Assembly (NCBI GenBank): GCA_015680685.1 | Contig: MNCI01005012.1 | Coordinates: 13,896 to 55,507 of the forward strand | Source: Gnetum montanum | Taxonomy: Eukaryota > Streptophyta > Gnetopsida > Gnetales > Gnetaceae | DNA: 41,612 nt | Direction of reading: 5' to 3' | Shown here: piece by piece, positions 1 through 10,776 of the stretch | Numbering within the stretch: the stretch's first letter is position 1 | Layout of the letters: every line of letters begins with the position of its first letter | The notes under the pieces: model-generated | What the model was told of the DNA's origin: nothing | The model's input: only the letters and a program-made list of their open reading frames with translations | The model's database searches: none | Program-made: the position numbers and the translations under genes

Positions 1-3000
1 ACTTAATTTATGATTGTACCCAGAAAAAGACAATACAGATTATGGATGCATTAACTAGAAACAGTATTTGAGTTGATTCAAGCTACAGCCTTATATAGCA
101 AATAAATAATAAATTCATGTACAGTGATCTACACTGCCAGTTGTCTAATAGCAGCAACATCTTGTTAACTTTGGATATAATTTTTTTATTCCAAGGGCAT
201 TTTACCTAAGATGCTAAGGAAAGCCTGGTATGGATTGTTTTGAGGGTATCCATGTTTTTGTAGCAGTTTAGTTTTTTTTTTCTTTTTTTATGTGTTATTA
301 ATTAACCATCCTATGTTAGTTCATTTGTACAACATAAAGCTAAAGTCAATTGGCCTTGCAATAGAACTTTCTCTTTAGTTTATTTGCACAGCATAAAGCT
401 AAAATCAGTTGACCTTTGAATAGAACTTTCTCTAAATAAAGCTATGATAGGGAAGATTTGAATGATGATGGCAGCTTTGTGAAATACATGTTGCAAGAAT
501 TTAGAATGCAGTGATCATTTAGCTCCCTGGATTTTAATGAAGATTTTTAACAACAAGTTTATAGAGGTTGTTCAGACTCTGAGACCCCTTTTCATGAAGG
601 CCTCCCATAGCTTGGATAAATGGATGTAGCTTACGGGATTCAATAGATGCAAAATAATACACTGTATGGGACATTGTTATCAATATTTTCTAGTTTTTTC
701 TTTATCACATTTTGTGCAGCCATTGAATGTCATGGCAAACATACAGCTAAAATGTGGCTGAAAGCCTAGCACAGAGGTAAGACAGAAAGCATAATAACAG
801 TGTGGTTTCGTATTTATGCAGGTCATTCTTTTACTTTAAATAAATTGTATGCATCTTTCCACGGTAGCCATCCACCATTGTTACATCTGATTATTTTAAG
901 ATTCTTAACTCAAACGAACATTTTTTGGACACAGCTTCTCTGTTCTGACAAGGGTTGTTTTTTATTATTTTAGTTTAGAGATAACCTATTCACCGAAACA
1001 GGGTAGAATGGATACAGAATGGATACAGAGAGAAAAAGATACTTTCCTTTGTTTTTCCTGTTTTTGTTTTACCCATGTTAAACTTCTACACCTCTCTTAA
1101 AAATGAAAGTAAAAATAGAAAAGCTTCTGCACAGATGGAACTGAACCCTTAGCACAGAGTTGCTGAAACCAAAGCGAGAACAGATAAGACAGCACTATGA
1201 TGACGATTTGCCATGCTTAACAAAGTCCTTTTGTTCCATTTCACATTGCATTCCTAGCTTGAACTTATTATATTTGTAGACAGGTCTGTGCTGGCTGTGT
1301 GCAAAAGCACAAATATGAAGCTGAAGCTGAACAGGACAAGGACAAAAAAGCATAATGACAGACAAACAAATCTTTTTCTGCCAACACATTACAATACTTA
1401 AACCCCATTGTTGCAGACTGGGCAGGGTGTGAACAGAGATTACAGAAACGCAGTTCAGCCAGAGTCAAAAACACAGAGCTAGGAGCTAAGACAGGAACAA
1501 TGACGATAATGCTAATGTTGGCAGGTTTTGAGTGGAAGAACATACTTATATTTGTTACTGCTGTTGCTATTGCGTGTGCTGCTGCAGTAGTGGCCAGGAA
1601 ACAAGAAGATGAGGAGTTGCAGGAATAGTGGATAGTTGACCCACAAGAGCATGGAGAGTAGCAGAAGCAGCGACCTCAGGATGATGATAATGGTGCTTGG
1701 CAAGCTCTGTTTTGGAAACCCACAAATAAATAAATAAATAGAAGGATCGCAAGAGAACACCAGGAAATCACATGATTCATTTCTGCTAATGCACAAGGCA
1801 CCCACCCGGAAGCCTCTATCGTGTCTCTCTTACACGATGACTTGCTGACTCCACCTTAGATTATCACTGAAGTTTGTTTCTTTGATTGCATAGTGCTTTT
1901 TAACTTTTCTTTTTTTTGTTGCTGGTCTTGTTTTACAAATGCAGGCGTCCTTGGTGCAAGGTGTCTGTGGGCTGCAGTGGAATGTAGCAGAGCAACTGGT
2001 GAGGCTATAAATATTTCTTTGACGGCGGAAATTTTCCTCGTTATGTGATTGGGGCCTTTGATGGTCCCGTTCAAATCCAAAAAATAGTGTTCAGTGTGCC
2101 AAAGAGAACTGGCAACAGTAGTTTGCCTTGACCTGCCAAAAGATCTCGAAGGATCGTCTCGCTAGCGTTGAAGATCATCGTAACTGATGACGACTATGAA
2201 ACACACGTTTCATCGGTGATCCGTGCATCATTTTCCTTACGGTGTCCTTGCAAAAAAACACGGCATCGTATGACTAAATAATTATTCTACATTTAGGGGG
2301 AAAGTTTATTTTCTAAAAGCAACTTTTATAGAGTAAATATTGAAACTGAACTTGTGATCCTATGGATGGGATTACATTTTCATAAAAAACAAAGATAGAT
2401 TTTATAAATTAATCAAGTAACCATAGATCAACAAAAATAAAGTATGTATTTTTCCCTATAATATTAAATATTGTCTCAAATAAGTAGTCACAACACAAGA
2501 AAAAAACACTTGCAACTCATCTTCAAGAGCTCTTGAGCTACACAACCTTCAGGTGCACTTTTATTAAAAAAGCTAAATCCATCTTCCACTTTCAATTCTA
2601 ATATAATGTAAACTTTAGCAAAGCTTGCTAACGACATTTGAATACTTGATTGGAATTGTATAAGTATTGCTCTTGTGAAGCAACATTTGATACCATCCTT
2701 AAGTCCAAGATTAGCTAGACGACCTAGAGCAAACCCAAGATGGACTATGCCTCAACATTTATAGCACCTTCATGTACATCATGAGTGTACATCACCTGTT
2801 GGTGTATTGGTTAAGAATGTATCAAGTATGCCACATAAAATCATATAAGCAACATGATCAACACAGCACACACACAAGCATGACCACAAGAAGCATACAC
2901 ATCCACAAGAGACATTGTCCTCCTATAAGAGCTAAAACACATTCCTATTTTAATGTATCTAACCCTAAGCCCCATTCTTGAAAAAAAGGGCGGTGGCCCA

Positions 3001-3569
3001 AGCCTCGAAGCCAAGGCTCCTCCACAAGCCTACGTATCCTTGTGATAAAGTAAACAAAGGAATCAAGGCCAATGTAATTCTTTAGTAATGGTTGTCATAG
3101 TCTGAAACCCGTGAGGATCTCCATGCTCCTCTAGCCCCCATTCTAGAGAGATGCAACTTTTGATCTATCAAAAAGGCATATTTTCCTATAGTCTTACCTA
3201 CTTGAAAGAAGCTATGTCCTCTAAGCTTAAGTCTTTGTCTATGTATACCTTCAAACATGGAGAGCATCATGGATATTGAGGGTATTAACCAACTCAAAGC
3301 CCATGTCACAATTGTAGACAAGAAGTTTCAAAAGCTAGGTTCATCCATTGTAAAGCACAAGTGTTGAACTCAACTTAATGTCCAATCAAGGTTTAGAGAT
3401 GCCCACACAACCTAAGTTAAGGAAGAAAATGCTTGCCCTTTTTCATGTAAATTATACCAACCTTTCTACCTAGAGTGAGACTAGGTTCACATGCAAACCT
3501 TTCCTACACTTATAATGATACAAAGATGTAGTCCTCTGAAGGTACTCATTCCTTCATCCAAATCTAGTG
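1..3569. other. Unassigned left flank
   Basis: I recognise no gene, RNA or mobile-element protein in this stretch. Open frames are short and match no family I know. It holds a 59-bp tandem duplication (318-435), a short TAAA-type microsatellite near 1728-1740, long T-runs, and a T-rich tract ending in CAG near 1940 that resembles an intron 3' end but has no supported exon after it. The last part directly precedes the Element 1 target site and was continuous with 20815 onward before that insertion. It may be intron, intergenic DNA or very old repeat. Confidence 0.6.
318..435. repeat. 59-bp tandem duplication, two diverged copies
   Basis: Copy 1 (318-376) and copy 2 (377-435) both run from AGTTYATTTG through ACATAAAGCTAAA or GCATAAAGCTAAA to ATAGAACTTTCTCT. 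They differ at several positions, so the duplication is not recent. Function is unknown. Confidence 0.85.
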
Positions 3570-3574
3570 CTTTC
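3570..3574. repeat. Target-site duplication of Element 1 (left copy)
   Basis: CTTTC lies directly before the left LTR. The same five bases (20810-20814) follow the right LTR directly. A 5-bp duplication is the normal signature of Ty3-type integrase, so these two LTRs belong to one insertion event. Confidence 0.9.
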
Positions 3575-4891
3575 TGTAGCGACTGAAAACATCGACGGCT
3601 GGAAACACCGAGAGGTCGTCGGTTGGACAATCTTAACCCTAGATCCGCGTGAGGGCCGTGCTGGATAAAACGAAAATGGGGTGCCTTGAACGGTCTGGTC
3701 GATCAAACAAGGACTTAATCGGTGTCACTAAACCTTTTGCAAATGTGTAACTTGAAAAAAAAATTATATCTTAAAATATTGATTATTATATTGCGAGGAA
3801 ACGAAAACGATGTAAAATGTAGTGATAAGCAAGAGAATGAGGTAAACTGAAGTTAAGAAATGCACCAGTTCAAGATTACGGCTTTACTTTGTCAAGGTGG
3901 ATACAATTGGTTGTGGGATGCTGGGAAGCATAGAGATCCCAAAAGTAACCAAGATGTTCAAAAGCAAGCCAACTGTATGCTTGAATGTGGTTTCAAGAGC
4001 TAACAGTGCACAATGCTACAAAAGCAATAGAAAAGAGCTAACAGAATGCCAAACAAGAACGCTAACAATTTTTTGCCAACTTGCGAGTTTTTGCCAATCG
4101 GTTTTTACCTTTTGAATTGCGAAATTGCCAACTTGCCAACCCTTTGAGCGTTGCTCAACGGGGTATTTATAGGGCTAGGAGCACACGAGAAATGCAATTT
4201 GGACGCCACGTACCCTGGACCCACAAGGTGTTGACGTGTCCATGCTGCATGGACATGCAAAGCTAATTGATAAGCCTGCCACGCTATAATTATGCTATCA
4301 AAACATGGAGATGTGTGCCAACGATGCAACCATGTGAAGCGCATTGATGTAGTGTAGTTGTTTGCTACGCTGCGCTATGCTTTGGAGCGTAGCATGTCGA
4401 CGTAGCATAGTAGCTTGCTACGCCCCACCACCTCCAGCTTGGTTTTGAAAGGCTGGAGGTGCTTGCTAAGTGCAGTTGAAATCACTAAGTAAGCTGGGCC
4501 TTTCTGTCTTGCTTTTGCTACGCTGTGCTACGCTATGTAGCGTAGCATAGCGTAGCACTTTGTCCTGCAACTGTCTTCTGAGGCTTGCTATGCTACATAG
4601 CGTAGCGTAGCATAGCAAACTTCTTGACTAGAAAACTTGCCGAATTGTTTTGCACAGCTTGAGCACTGCCAAAAACCCCATGCATCGTTTTTGAGTAGAC
4701 TGTGAGCTGGATGAACCACCCAGGTGGGCAGGCCGGAGAGTCCATTGGGCCTGTCAATATTGGACGTAGAAAATTTGCCGAACTGGATAGTCTAAACTCA
4801 GAGCATCCATTTTTTGTCGAAGTGACATGACACTACCTAAATTCCAAGGACCTGATGAAGCAAGAATGCCTTGAAAATTTAGGGTGTTTCA
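3575..4891 (-). repeat. Element 1 3' LTR (left copy, 1317 bp)
   Basis: It begins TGTAGCGACTGAAAAC and ends TTTAGGGTGTTTCA on the plus strand, so in element orientation it reads TGAAACACCC...GCTACA. It aligns with 19023-20809 but lacks about 470 bp present there (junction near 4433-4440). It holds the TATA box 4164-4171 (minus) and dense GCTACGC/GCGTAGC inverted words at about 4355-4425, 4510-4555 and 4585-4618, which could form hairpins. Confidence 0.93.
4164..4171 (-). promoter_or_regulatory. TATA box of Element 1 3' LTR
   Basis: The minus strand reads CCTATAAATACCCC here. The same 14-base context occurs in the Element 2 LTR at 33427-33440, an unrelated insertion of a related family, so it is probably the core promoter. 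Transcription would start about 30 bases downstream, near 4135. Confidence 0.75.
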
Positions 4892-4904
4892 TTGGCCCCT
4901 CTTT
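4892..4904 (-). promoter_or_regulatory. Polypurine tract of Element 1
   Basis: The minus strand reads AAAGAGGGGCCAA immediately before the 3' LTR (TGAAAC...). Position and purine content fit the plus-strand primer used in reverse transcription. Confidence 0.8.
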
Positions 4905-6289
4905 GTCGACGTCTGGAGGATGGACCCAAGAGATGTCGACAAAGAATACGAAACACCAAGAAAGACAGAATGCTAATAATGTTCTTCGATGATCACCAAG
5001 ATGTCGCTTAGCTGTGCTTGAGAGTGTTGCATTGGTTTTGCGGGGGAGAGGGAAGGGCTAGGCGGAGAGGGAAGAAGGTTCAGGAAAATGCTAAAGATGA
5101 AACTTAGCAGAATCCCTCGTCAAAGTGCTTGTGAGGAAGTTGTTTGTGTGGTCATCTTTGCTTTTGCTGATCTTTGACCCCTCATCAAAATGTTTAGAGA
5201 GGGTAATTGCGAAATAGCTTATGTGCTAGTTATTTTAGGCACGTTTTTTTTTTCTTTTTTTTTTGCACGTGAGCTTTTGCTCTCTTATGCTTTTCTCTTT
5301 GTTGTTTTGCCTTTTACATTTGCAAACAACCTTGTTGCAAGACAGGTGTTTCTTTCCCAGGATGAGTTGTGTTACATCCACATGGAGCTTTAACCTGCCT
5401 ACAAATGCTTCCCATGTGGTGAGCTGTGTTACGCACATCATGGACTTTGCGGTTGAACATATGGGAGGACTTGACAAGCATCGAGAAAAGCTTGTAAAAG
5501 AGGGGAGAGAGTGAAAATTGCGGGTGCAGGGAATGAGGTAAGGTAAGGGAGCTTAAAAGGTAGGATAGGATGTGCACTCTGAAGTAGCTAAGCTTATCAA
5601 GACAACCACCTTGTAACACTGTAGCATTTGTTGTTGTGGTGAAACGCACCTTCGATCGACGCCCCTCTGGTACACACCCTGCAAACACAATAGAGAGCAA
5701 ACCAAGAGAAACAACCATGATGCAAAATGAAGGCAAAGGTCTTGCTGTGGATGCTGTTGGAGCAACTAATGTTGTTTCTGAGACATGTGGCGTCCAAACT
5801 AGGAAGGCCAGCGGCGGCCTTAGCAGCATTAGCGTGGAGGAGTTGGCATCGAGGAGGTTTGGAGTTACTGTGAATGCATATGCTCAAGAATCCCCACCAA
5901 ACGCAAGCATTCTTAGTTCAGCTATGGGATTGGCTACCCGATAGCTAAACGTCTCTTGAGCTCGGGTGCTGGCAAGGGCTGGAGGTTAACAATATTGTGG
6001 CTGGGCCACAATACTACTGGTACTTTAGCAGCAGGCATTGACCAGGGAAGCTACTACCAGGGCAATGAGCCATGGTGGTAGTAGGTTCGAAGGGTCAGCA
6101 TGATGTCGTACGACATCTCCGGAGGATCAGCAAGATGCTAAGAGCAATGATGTTGCATATGTTCCAGAGGGTGTTTCCATGACGTAGTGAACTGCATTCT
6201 AGAACTGTAACGTCCCACCCCGTGTCAGCACTGTGGACGCTCGCTTGTTGTGTACTGGTGTAGATGCATGCTGGGGATGTGTTGTGAAC
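4905..6289. other. Element 1 3' non-coding region between integrase and 3' LTR
   Basis: About 1.4 kb inside Element 1, downstream of integrase in element orientation. It contains one weak plus-strand open frame (5717-5944, listed separately). The rest shows no domain I recognise. Retand-type Tat elements are known to carry extra open frames in this position, so the region deserves a protein search. Confidence 0.6.
5717..5944 (+). CDS. Weak antisense open frame near the Element 1 3' LTR
   Basis: It would begin at the tandem ATGATG near 5717 and give 75 residues (starts MMQNEGKGLAVDAVG, ends AMGLATR) before TAG. It runs opposite to Element 1. The frame is also open upstream of the ATG. Composition is rich in A, S, G and V, with no membrane segment or motif I recognise. 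It is not preserved in the visible part of Element 2, whose 3' end lies outside the window. It may be a chance open frame or the remnant of an additional Tat ORF. Confidence 0.25.
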   Translation: MMQNEGKGLAVDAVGATNVVSETCGVQTRKASGGLSSISVEELASRRFGVTVNAYAQESPPNASILSSAMGLATR

Positions 6290-6628
6290 CCAGTTTAAGG
6301 TCTTGGTAGACCATGATGTGCTGGTTTAAGGTCCCAGCAAACCACTATGCTAGTTTAAGGTCCTAGCAGACCGCTATGCTAGTTTTTCGTCATAGCGGAC
6401 GGTGGATGAGCTAGTTTAACATCCTAGCAAACTGTATGTGCTAGTTTATAGTCATAGCAGACTGTCTATGCCAGTTTATAGTCATAGCGGATGAGCTTTG
6501 CCAGTTTTACGTCGTAGTGGACGTTTGTTTACCAGTTTTACATCATAGCAGACGTTGGTGATGCTTTGCCAATTTACCGTTGTAGTGGACATTTGCTCAC
6601 CTTTGCCAGTTTTACGTCGTAGCGGACA
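6290..6628. repeat. Degenerate minisatellite, CTAGTTTAAGGTC family (copy A)
   Basis: About nine units of 35-45 bp, each with a core like CTAGTTTAAGGTC followed by TAGCAGACC or TAGCGGACG. Toward the right the core drifts to CCAGTTTTACGTC. Each unit carries a short GGTC...GACC inverted repeat. It lies between the end of integrase (6648) and the 3' LTR. The same core recurs at 10252-10593 and, in the same orientation relative to the element, at 38394-38599 in Element 2. Confidence 0.85.
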
Positions 6629-6647
6629 AGCTTACCGTGTTCATGCT

Positions 6648-7720
6648 TCAAATGTAGTACAGCTTGAGATACGAGTGATTCATCGAATTTTCAAACTCGT
6701 TGTCATCCATGTCTACCAGCTTAAAGGTCCCATTCCCAAAGGCTTTTATGACAATGTATGGACCTTCCCAGTTTGTTGAGAATTTTTTCATATGCTTACG
6801 GATAGCCTTGAGAATGAGGTCTCCCTTCTGTATTGGCCGTTGATGTGGATTTGCATGATGATTTTTCTGCTGCTTGTTCTGGTGATGCTCTATGCAACTC
6901 AGCGTTTGTGCACGCTCCTCCTCTATTGAGTTGAGGTCGATGATCCTCGACTCGTCGTTCTGGGCTTTGCTCATGACATTTGATAGGATCATCCGGAGTT
7001 ATGGCACCTGCAACTCAAGAGATAACACTGCTTCAGATCCATAAACAAGACTATAAGGTGTCTTACCTGTCGCAGTCCTGCATGTCGTCCTGTAAGCCCA
7101 CAACACATAGAGGATTTGCTCATGCCATCGCCTCTTGCTATTGTTAAGCATTCTTTTCAGCAAGTTGATGATGGACTTATTTGTAGCCTCTGCCTGTCCA
7201 TTCACCTATGGGTAATATGGCGAGGAAAATGATTGTTTGATGCCAAGATTGTTGTAGAAGGTTTGGGTTTCCGTACTACTAAACTGTGGCCCGTTGTCAA
7301 TCACAATAGTCATGGGAAGCCCAAACCTTGTCACAATGTTGTCCAAGATGAAGTGGCAAATCTGCTAAGATGTAGTCTTCCTCAGGGGGATAGCCTCTAC
7401 CCACTTAGTAAAATACTCAGTGGCGGTGATGATGAAACTATGTCCTAAGAAGGACTTAGGCGTGATAGGTCCTATGAGGTCTAGTCCCCATCGTTGAAAA
7501 GGCCATGTAATCTGCGTCAGATGCAGCTCTGTAGGTGAAACGTGTATGAGATTTTCGTATCGTTGGCACATATGACACGTCTTGAATTTGGCTAGGCAAT
7601 CATGCTCCATGTGAGGTCAATAGTACCCTAGATGTTTGATTTTTGCAACCATAGCCCTAGGTGTTATGTGTCCACCACACAATCCCTCGTGTACTTCATT
7701 AACCACCTTCTGCGCTTGCT
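6648..7720 (-). pseudogene. Element 1 integrase (decayed)
   Basis: This is the C-terminal part of pol; integrase joins the cDNA ends to the host chromosome. The HHCC zinc finger is visible as HEGLCGGH, then C.MCQ about 30 residues later. The catalytic triad is present as GLDLIGP (D), VIDNGPQF (D) and VNGQAEATN (E), the last after SSPYYP with an in-frame stop. A C-terminal domain ends with NWEGPYIVIKAFGNGTFKLV and YLKLYYI. In-frame stops occur near 7609, 7370, 7207 and 6993, so the protein is broken. No chromodomain is visible, as expected for Tat. The minisatellite begins about 20 bp beyond the stop. Confidence 0.9.
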
Positions 7721-8004
7721 CCTCATTTACGCATGCCAACAATATCCTGTCATAGGAGCGTTTGCAAAAGGCGTTGTCTCCCATGAGCACATATTGCTGA
7801 GCATGCTTACAGATCGCATCTCTCTGGGTAGATGTCAATCTGCTTGGGGGCTCGCCATGTTGCAGGTAGGCTTTAATGTTGGGGTACCACTCCTGGGTAT
7901 TCGTAGCGCTAATAGAGGCTACGTGTCCCACCTGAGTGATAGGCTCAGTACACTCAGTAATCGAGGTTGGCAAACTTGCGAACAAGTGTGATGGAATATT
8001 TAAT

Positions 8005-8388
8005 GCTAAGGTGGCCAAGGCGTCTACTACAGTATTTTCATTACGTGGCACGTGTTGCATGTCTGTAGTTGCAAACTATTTGAGTAGGCTTTTTGCTAAA
8101 TAGCAATAGGATTGCAGGTGTGTAGCTTTGCAGGTGTAGACCTCGATGATTTGATTCACAACTAGTTGTGAATCTCTGCAAATCGCTAGGTGTTGTATGC
8201 TTAATGCTTGGGTAGCTAGAAGGCCCCTGAGTAACCCCTGATACTCTGCCACGTTGTTTGTACAAGGGAACACAAAATGATAAGCTAAAGGATGCATTTC
8301 CCTATTGGGAAACAAAATGACAGCAACCGCACTACCTCCTCATGCAGTTGAGGCACCATCAAAATGCAAAGTAGCTTCAAGATGTGAT
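8005..8388 (-). pseudogene. Element 1 second (archaeal-type) RNase H
   Basis: A second RNase H follows the Ty3 RNase H. Catalytic and family motifs are all visible: LHFDGAS, CTNNVAEYQGLL, RDSQLVVNQI and HVPRNEN...DALATLAL. These correspond to the D, E, D, D active-site set. This duplicated domain is characteristic of the plant Tat lineage and related to archaeal and plant aRNH-type enzymes. It is interrupted by a stop after FDGASTA (near 8340) and another near 8060. It probably removes RNA primer and template RNA during reverse transcription. A short linker leads to integrase. Confidence 0.88.
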
Positions 8389-8459
8389 GGAATGATGTTG
8401 ATAGTGCTAACATGCTCATCTGGGAATTCGAGGTCTATGATCACCTGATCGTTGATGGG

Positions 8460-8830
8460 TGAGGTCGTAAGTTGTGTTGCTATGGCTTGACCTTTCGTCG
8501 ATGATTGGCTCACATAATGCAAATTGGATTCTGCTGTTATTGCTTTCCATTGGGCTATCCTACTACTTTCATACAGATTGTTTGTGATAGCCCAGAGTAT
8601 GTTGCTTTTGCAAATAATGTTAATTTTGCTACGAAATAGGTAGTGTCTTCACTTCTTCAATGCAAACACTAAGGCAAGGCAGTTTCTCTCCACCTCATTG
8701 TATTTCGCTTCATATGCTATCAGTGCATGACTTAGGTAGTACACTAGTATCTTAGAACCGTCATCCCGCTTCTGACATAACAGTGTCGCGATAGACATCT
8801 CTGAGGTAGCAAGGTAGATAAAGAAAGGCT
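8460..8830 (-). pseudogene. Element 1 Ty3-type RNase H (decayed)
   Basis: Downstream of RT the minus strand reads YLATSEMSIATLL, then ILVYYLSHALIAYEAKYNEV, then ALVFALKK, SKINIICKSN and AQWKAI...STKGQAIA. These match the Ty3 RNase H order, including the YxSRxL-like, E-x-x-x-L and final KGQA(L/I)A signatures. The D of the usual TD(Q/H) motif reads K-S-N (ICKSN), suggesting loss of a catalytic residue. Stops interrupt the frame. In Tat elements this domain is often degraded while the second RNase H stays active, and the pattern here is compatible with that. Confidence 0.85.
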
Positions 8831-8902
8831 TATCCCTCTATGGTGGGTAAATAATTGGAGGTGCAAGAGGTCTTTCTTCAGATCATCGAAGGCTTGTTGG
8901 CA

Positions 8903-10118
8903 CTATGGTGTCCATTCCAAGTTAACCCCTTTCTTTAGTAGATGTTGCATGGGGTGTAACTTGTCAGTCAATTTCGCTATAAACCTTCTGATGAACTGTA
9001 CCTTACCTTGTAACCCGCGTAATTCCTTAAGATTTGTAAGAGGTGCTAGGTTGACGATGGACTTAACTTTGTCAAGGTCCACTCGTATTCTAGCCTCCGA
9101 TACTACAAACCCTAACATGAGTCCGGTTCTCACCCCGAAGACACACTTTTTAGGATTGAGGTGTAAATCGTGCATCTAGCAACACTTGAGGACTACAACT
9201 AGATTGTTGGGATGATCATCGACTTCTTTAGATTTCACCGCTATATCATCCACGTAGTCATTCAATGTTTCTAAGATGTAGTCGCTAAAGATGTAAGTCA
9301 TGGCTCGCTGGTAGGTTGCTCCAACGTTCTTGAGCCCAAAAGGCATCATAGTGTAACAAAAGGTACCCCATGGGGTCATGAAGGTTGTTGTTAACTGATG
9401 CTCTGGGTTAATGCAAATTTGGTTGTAGTCGGAGAAACCATCCATGAAGGATAACAGAGCATGACCAGTCGTAGTGTTAATGAGTTGATCGATGCTTGGA
9501 AGTGGGAAGTCGTCTTTGATCGTTACTTTGTTCAGATCCTGGAAGTCTATACAGATTTGTATTCCTCCCATTTTCTTAGAAACTACAATGATGTTGGATA
9601 CCCATTCTGAGTAATCAACTTCCCGGATGAAACCGGCATGGTATAGCTTGGTGATTTCATCCTGTACAGCCAATGCAATCTCTGGTTTAACCTTACGAGC
9701 CTTCTACTTAACTACCTTCATGCACGAGTCTAAGAAAATGTTGTGCTGTATTAGCCTCGGATCTAGACCTGGCATGTCCCTGTATGACCATGCAAAGACT
9801 TCAATGTTATCCTGCAGAATTTTAGCTACATCTTTGTGTGTCTGCAAATCTAAGAGGGAACTAAGTTTTAATGTTTTTAACTCCCCGCCGAGATGTGGTC
9901 ATAGGGATCTCAATGAGAGGATCCTCAGTTACATCCCCAGCCTCTAAATCTAGGGTTTCGACCAGATGCTTAGGCTAGTTTGGGGATGCTTCTAGGGATG
10001 CTACGGTGCTAACTATAGGTGATTCCTAGTCTATTAGATCTGGGTTTAGTTGTCTCGCGAGCTTGCCATGTGGACTTGCTAAAGTTAAAGGCGAAGAGAG
10101 ATCACGATGGATTTCCAT
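8903..10118 (-). pseudogene. Element 1 reverse transcriptase, with its own N-terminal start
   Basis: The frame begins at ATG 10118 (MEIHRDLSSPLTLASPHGK). This aligns with the Element 2 start MDATISAPLTLTGPYGK, so I use it as the start of the RT polyprotein. Landmarks are DMPGLDPRLIQHNI, ITKLYHAGFIREVDYSEWVS, CIDFQDLNK, FPLPSIDQL, FMDGFSDYNQI, the intact polymerase motif NDYVDDIAVKS, LHLNPKKC and LGFVVSEA. Premature stops lie upstream of 9673 and after LKCC near 9175. Known function: copies element RNA into DNA in cytoplasmic particles. RT is split from gag by the opposite-strand gene, so it needs a separate start or splicing. Confidence 0.93.
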
Positions 10119-10251
10119 TCTCGCTCAACCTACCAAAATGAAATGAAGGTCTAGTTAAGAGGTACCTATTGGTAGTAATCGTGTATAGTGAAAATTTGCA
10201 AAGTAGTAATGAGATGTAATCAGAAAAGTATGATGCACAGCTTAAAATTCA

Positions 10252-10593
10252 CCAGTCTAAGGTCATGGCAGACTGCTAAGACATAAAAATGCAAAATTGT
10301 TAATGTAAAGTGCAAAACTGCTAATGTAAAAAATGCAAAACTGCTAGTTTAATGTCATTTCAGACTTCTTAGATGTAAAATGCAAAATTGGTAGTATAAA
10401 GAATGGAAAGTTGCTAGTGTAAAAACGCAAAACTGCTAATGTAAAAATGCTAAACTGCTAGTTTAATGTCATTGCAAACAATGAATGTGTAAAAGGTCGA
10501 AACTGCTAGTTTAAGGTCTTTTCAGACCGCTAACTAGAGTGAAACTATACATTAGGAGTGCTAGTTTAAGGTCTTTTTGGATCGTTAACTAGA
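10252..10593. repeat. Degenerate minisatellite (copy B), between RT and antisense promoter
   Basis: It combines cores like CTAGTTTAAGGTCTTTTCAG with a shorter repeat, GCAAAACTGCTAATGTAAAA. It sits between the minus-strand RT start (10118) and the plus-strand TATA box (10769), so it occupies the divergent intergenic space of Element 1. The core is shared with 6290-6628 and with Element 2 at 38394-38599. Confidence 0.85.
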
Positions 10594-10768
10594 TATTTTT
10601 TTTGGAAAGGCAAACGACTAGCTTGGAGTGTGTCAAGGCTCTTTTCCCAGGCCCACCTGTTTTAATGCGAATAGTGTTACCATGTCGTGGTGGGCATGCT
10701 ATGCTGCATGGCATACTCCGCATTAAATGGAGAGAGAGAATGACAAGTTTCCTTTTCACCCTTATGGC

Positions 10769-10776
10769 TATAAATA
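10769..10776 (+). promoter_or_regulatory. TATA box of the Element 1 antisense gene
   Basis: TATAAATA in the context GGCTATAAATAGAG, a textbook plant TATA box. The first ATG after it is the proposed start at 10912, about 140 bases downstream, with a good context (GACGATGGC). This suggests a promoter independent of the LTRs, firing against the retrotransposon transcript. Confidence 0.7.

Noticed and set aside
1512-1805. Leucine-rich 97-residue minus-strand frame that looks like a membrane protein
   Set aside because: Hydrophobicity comes from a low-complexity GAA/GAT-rich plus strand; no start context or homology.
2004-2012. TATA-like CTATAAATATTT in the left flank
   Set aside because: No gene follows it on either strand that I can support.
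3082-3321. 79-residue minus-strand open frame in the left flank
   Set aside because: No recognisable domain and no neighbouring retroelement order; insufficient to call a gene.
5314-5829. 171-residue minus-strand open frame near the Element 1 3' end
   Set aside because: No conserved motif, overlaps several other open frames, and composition looks like a chance frame opposite a GC-richer patch.
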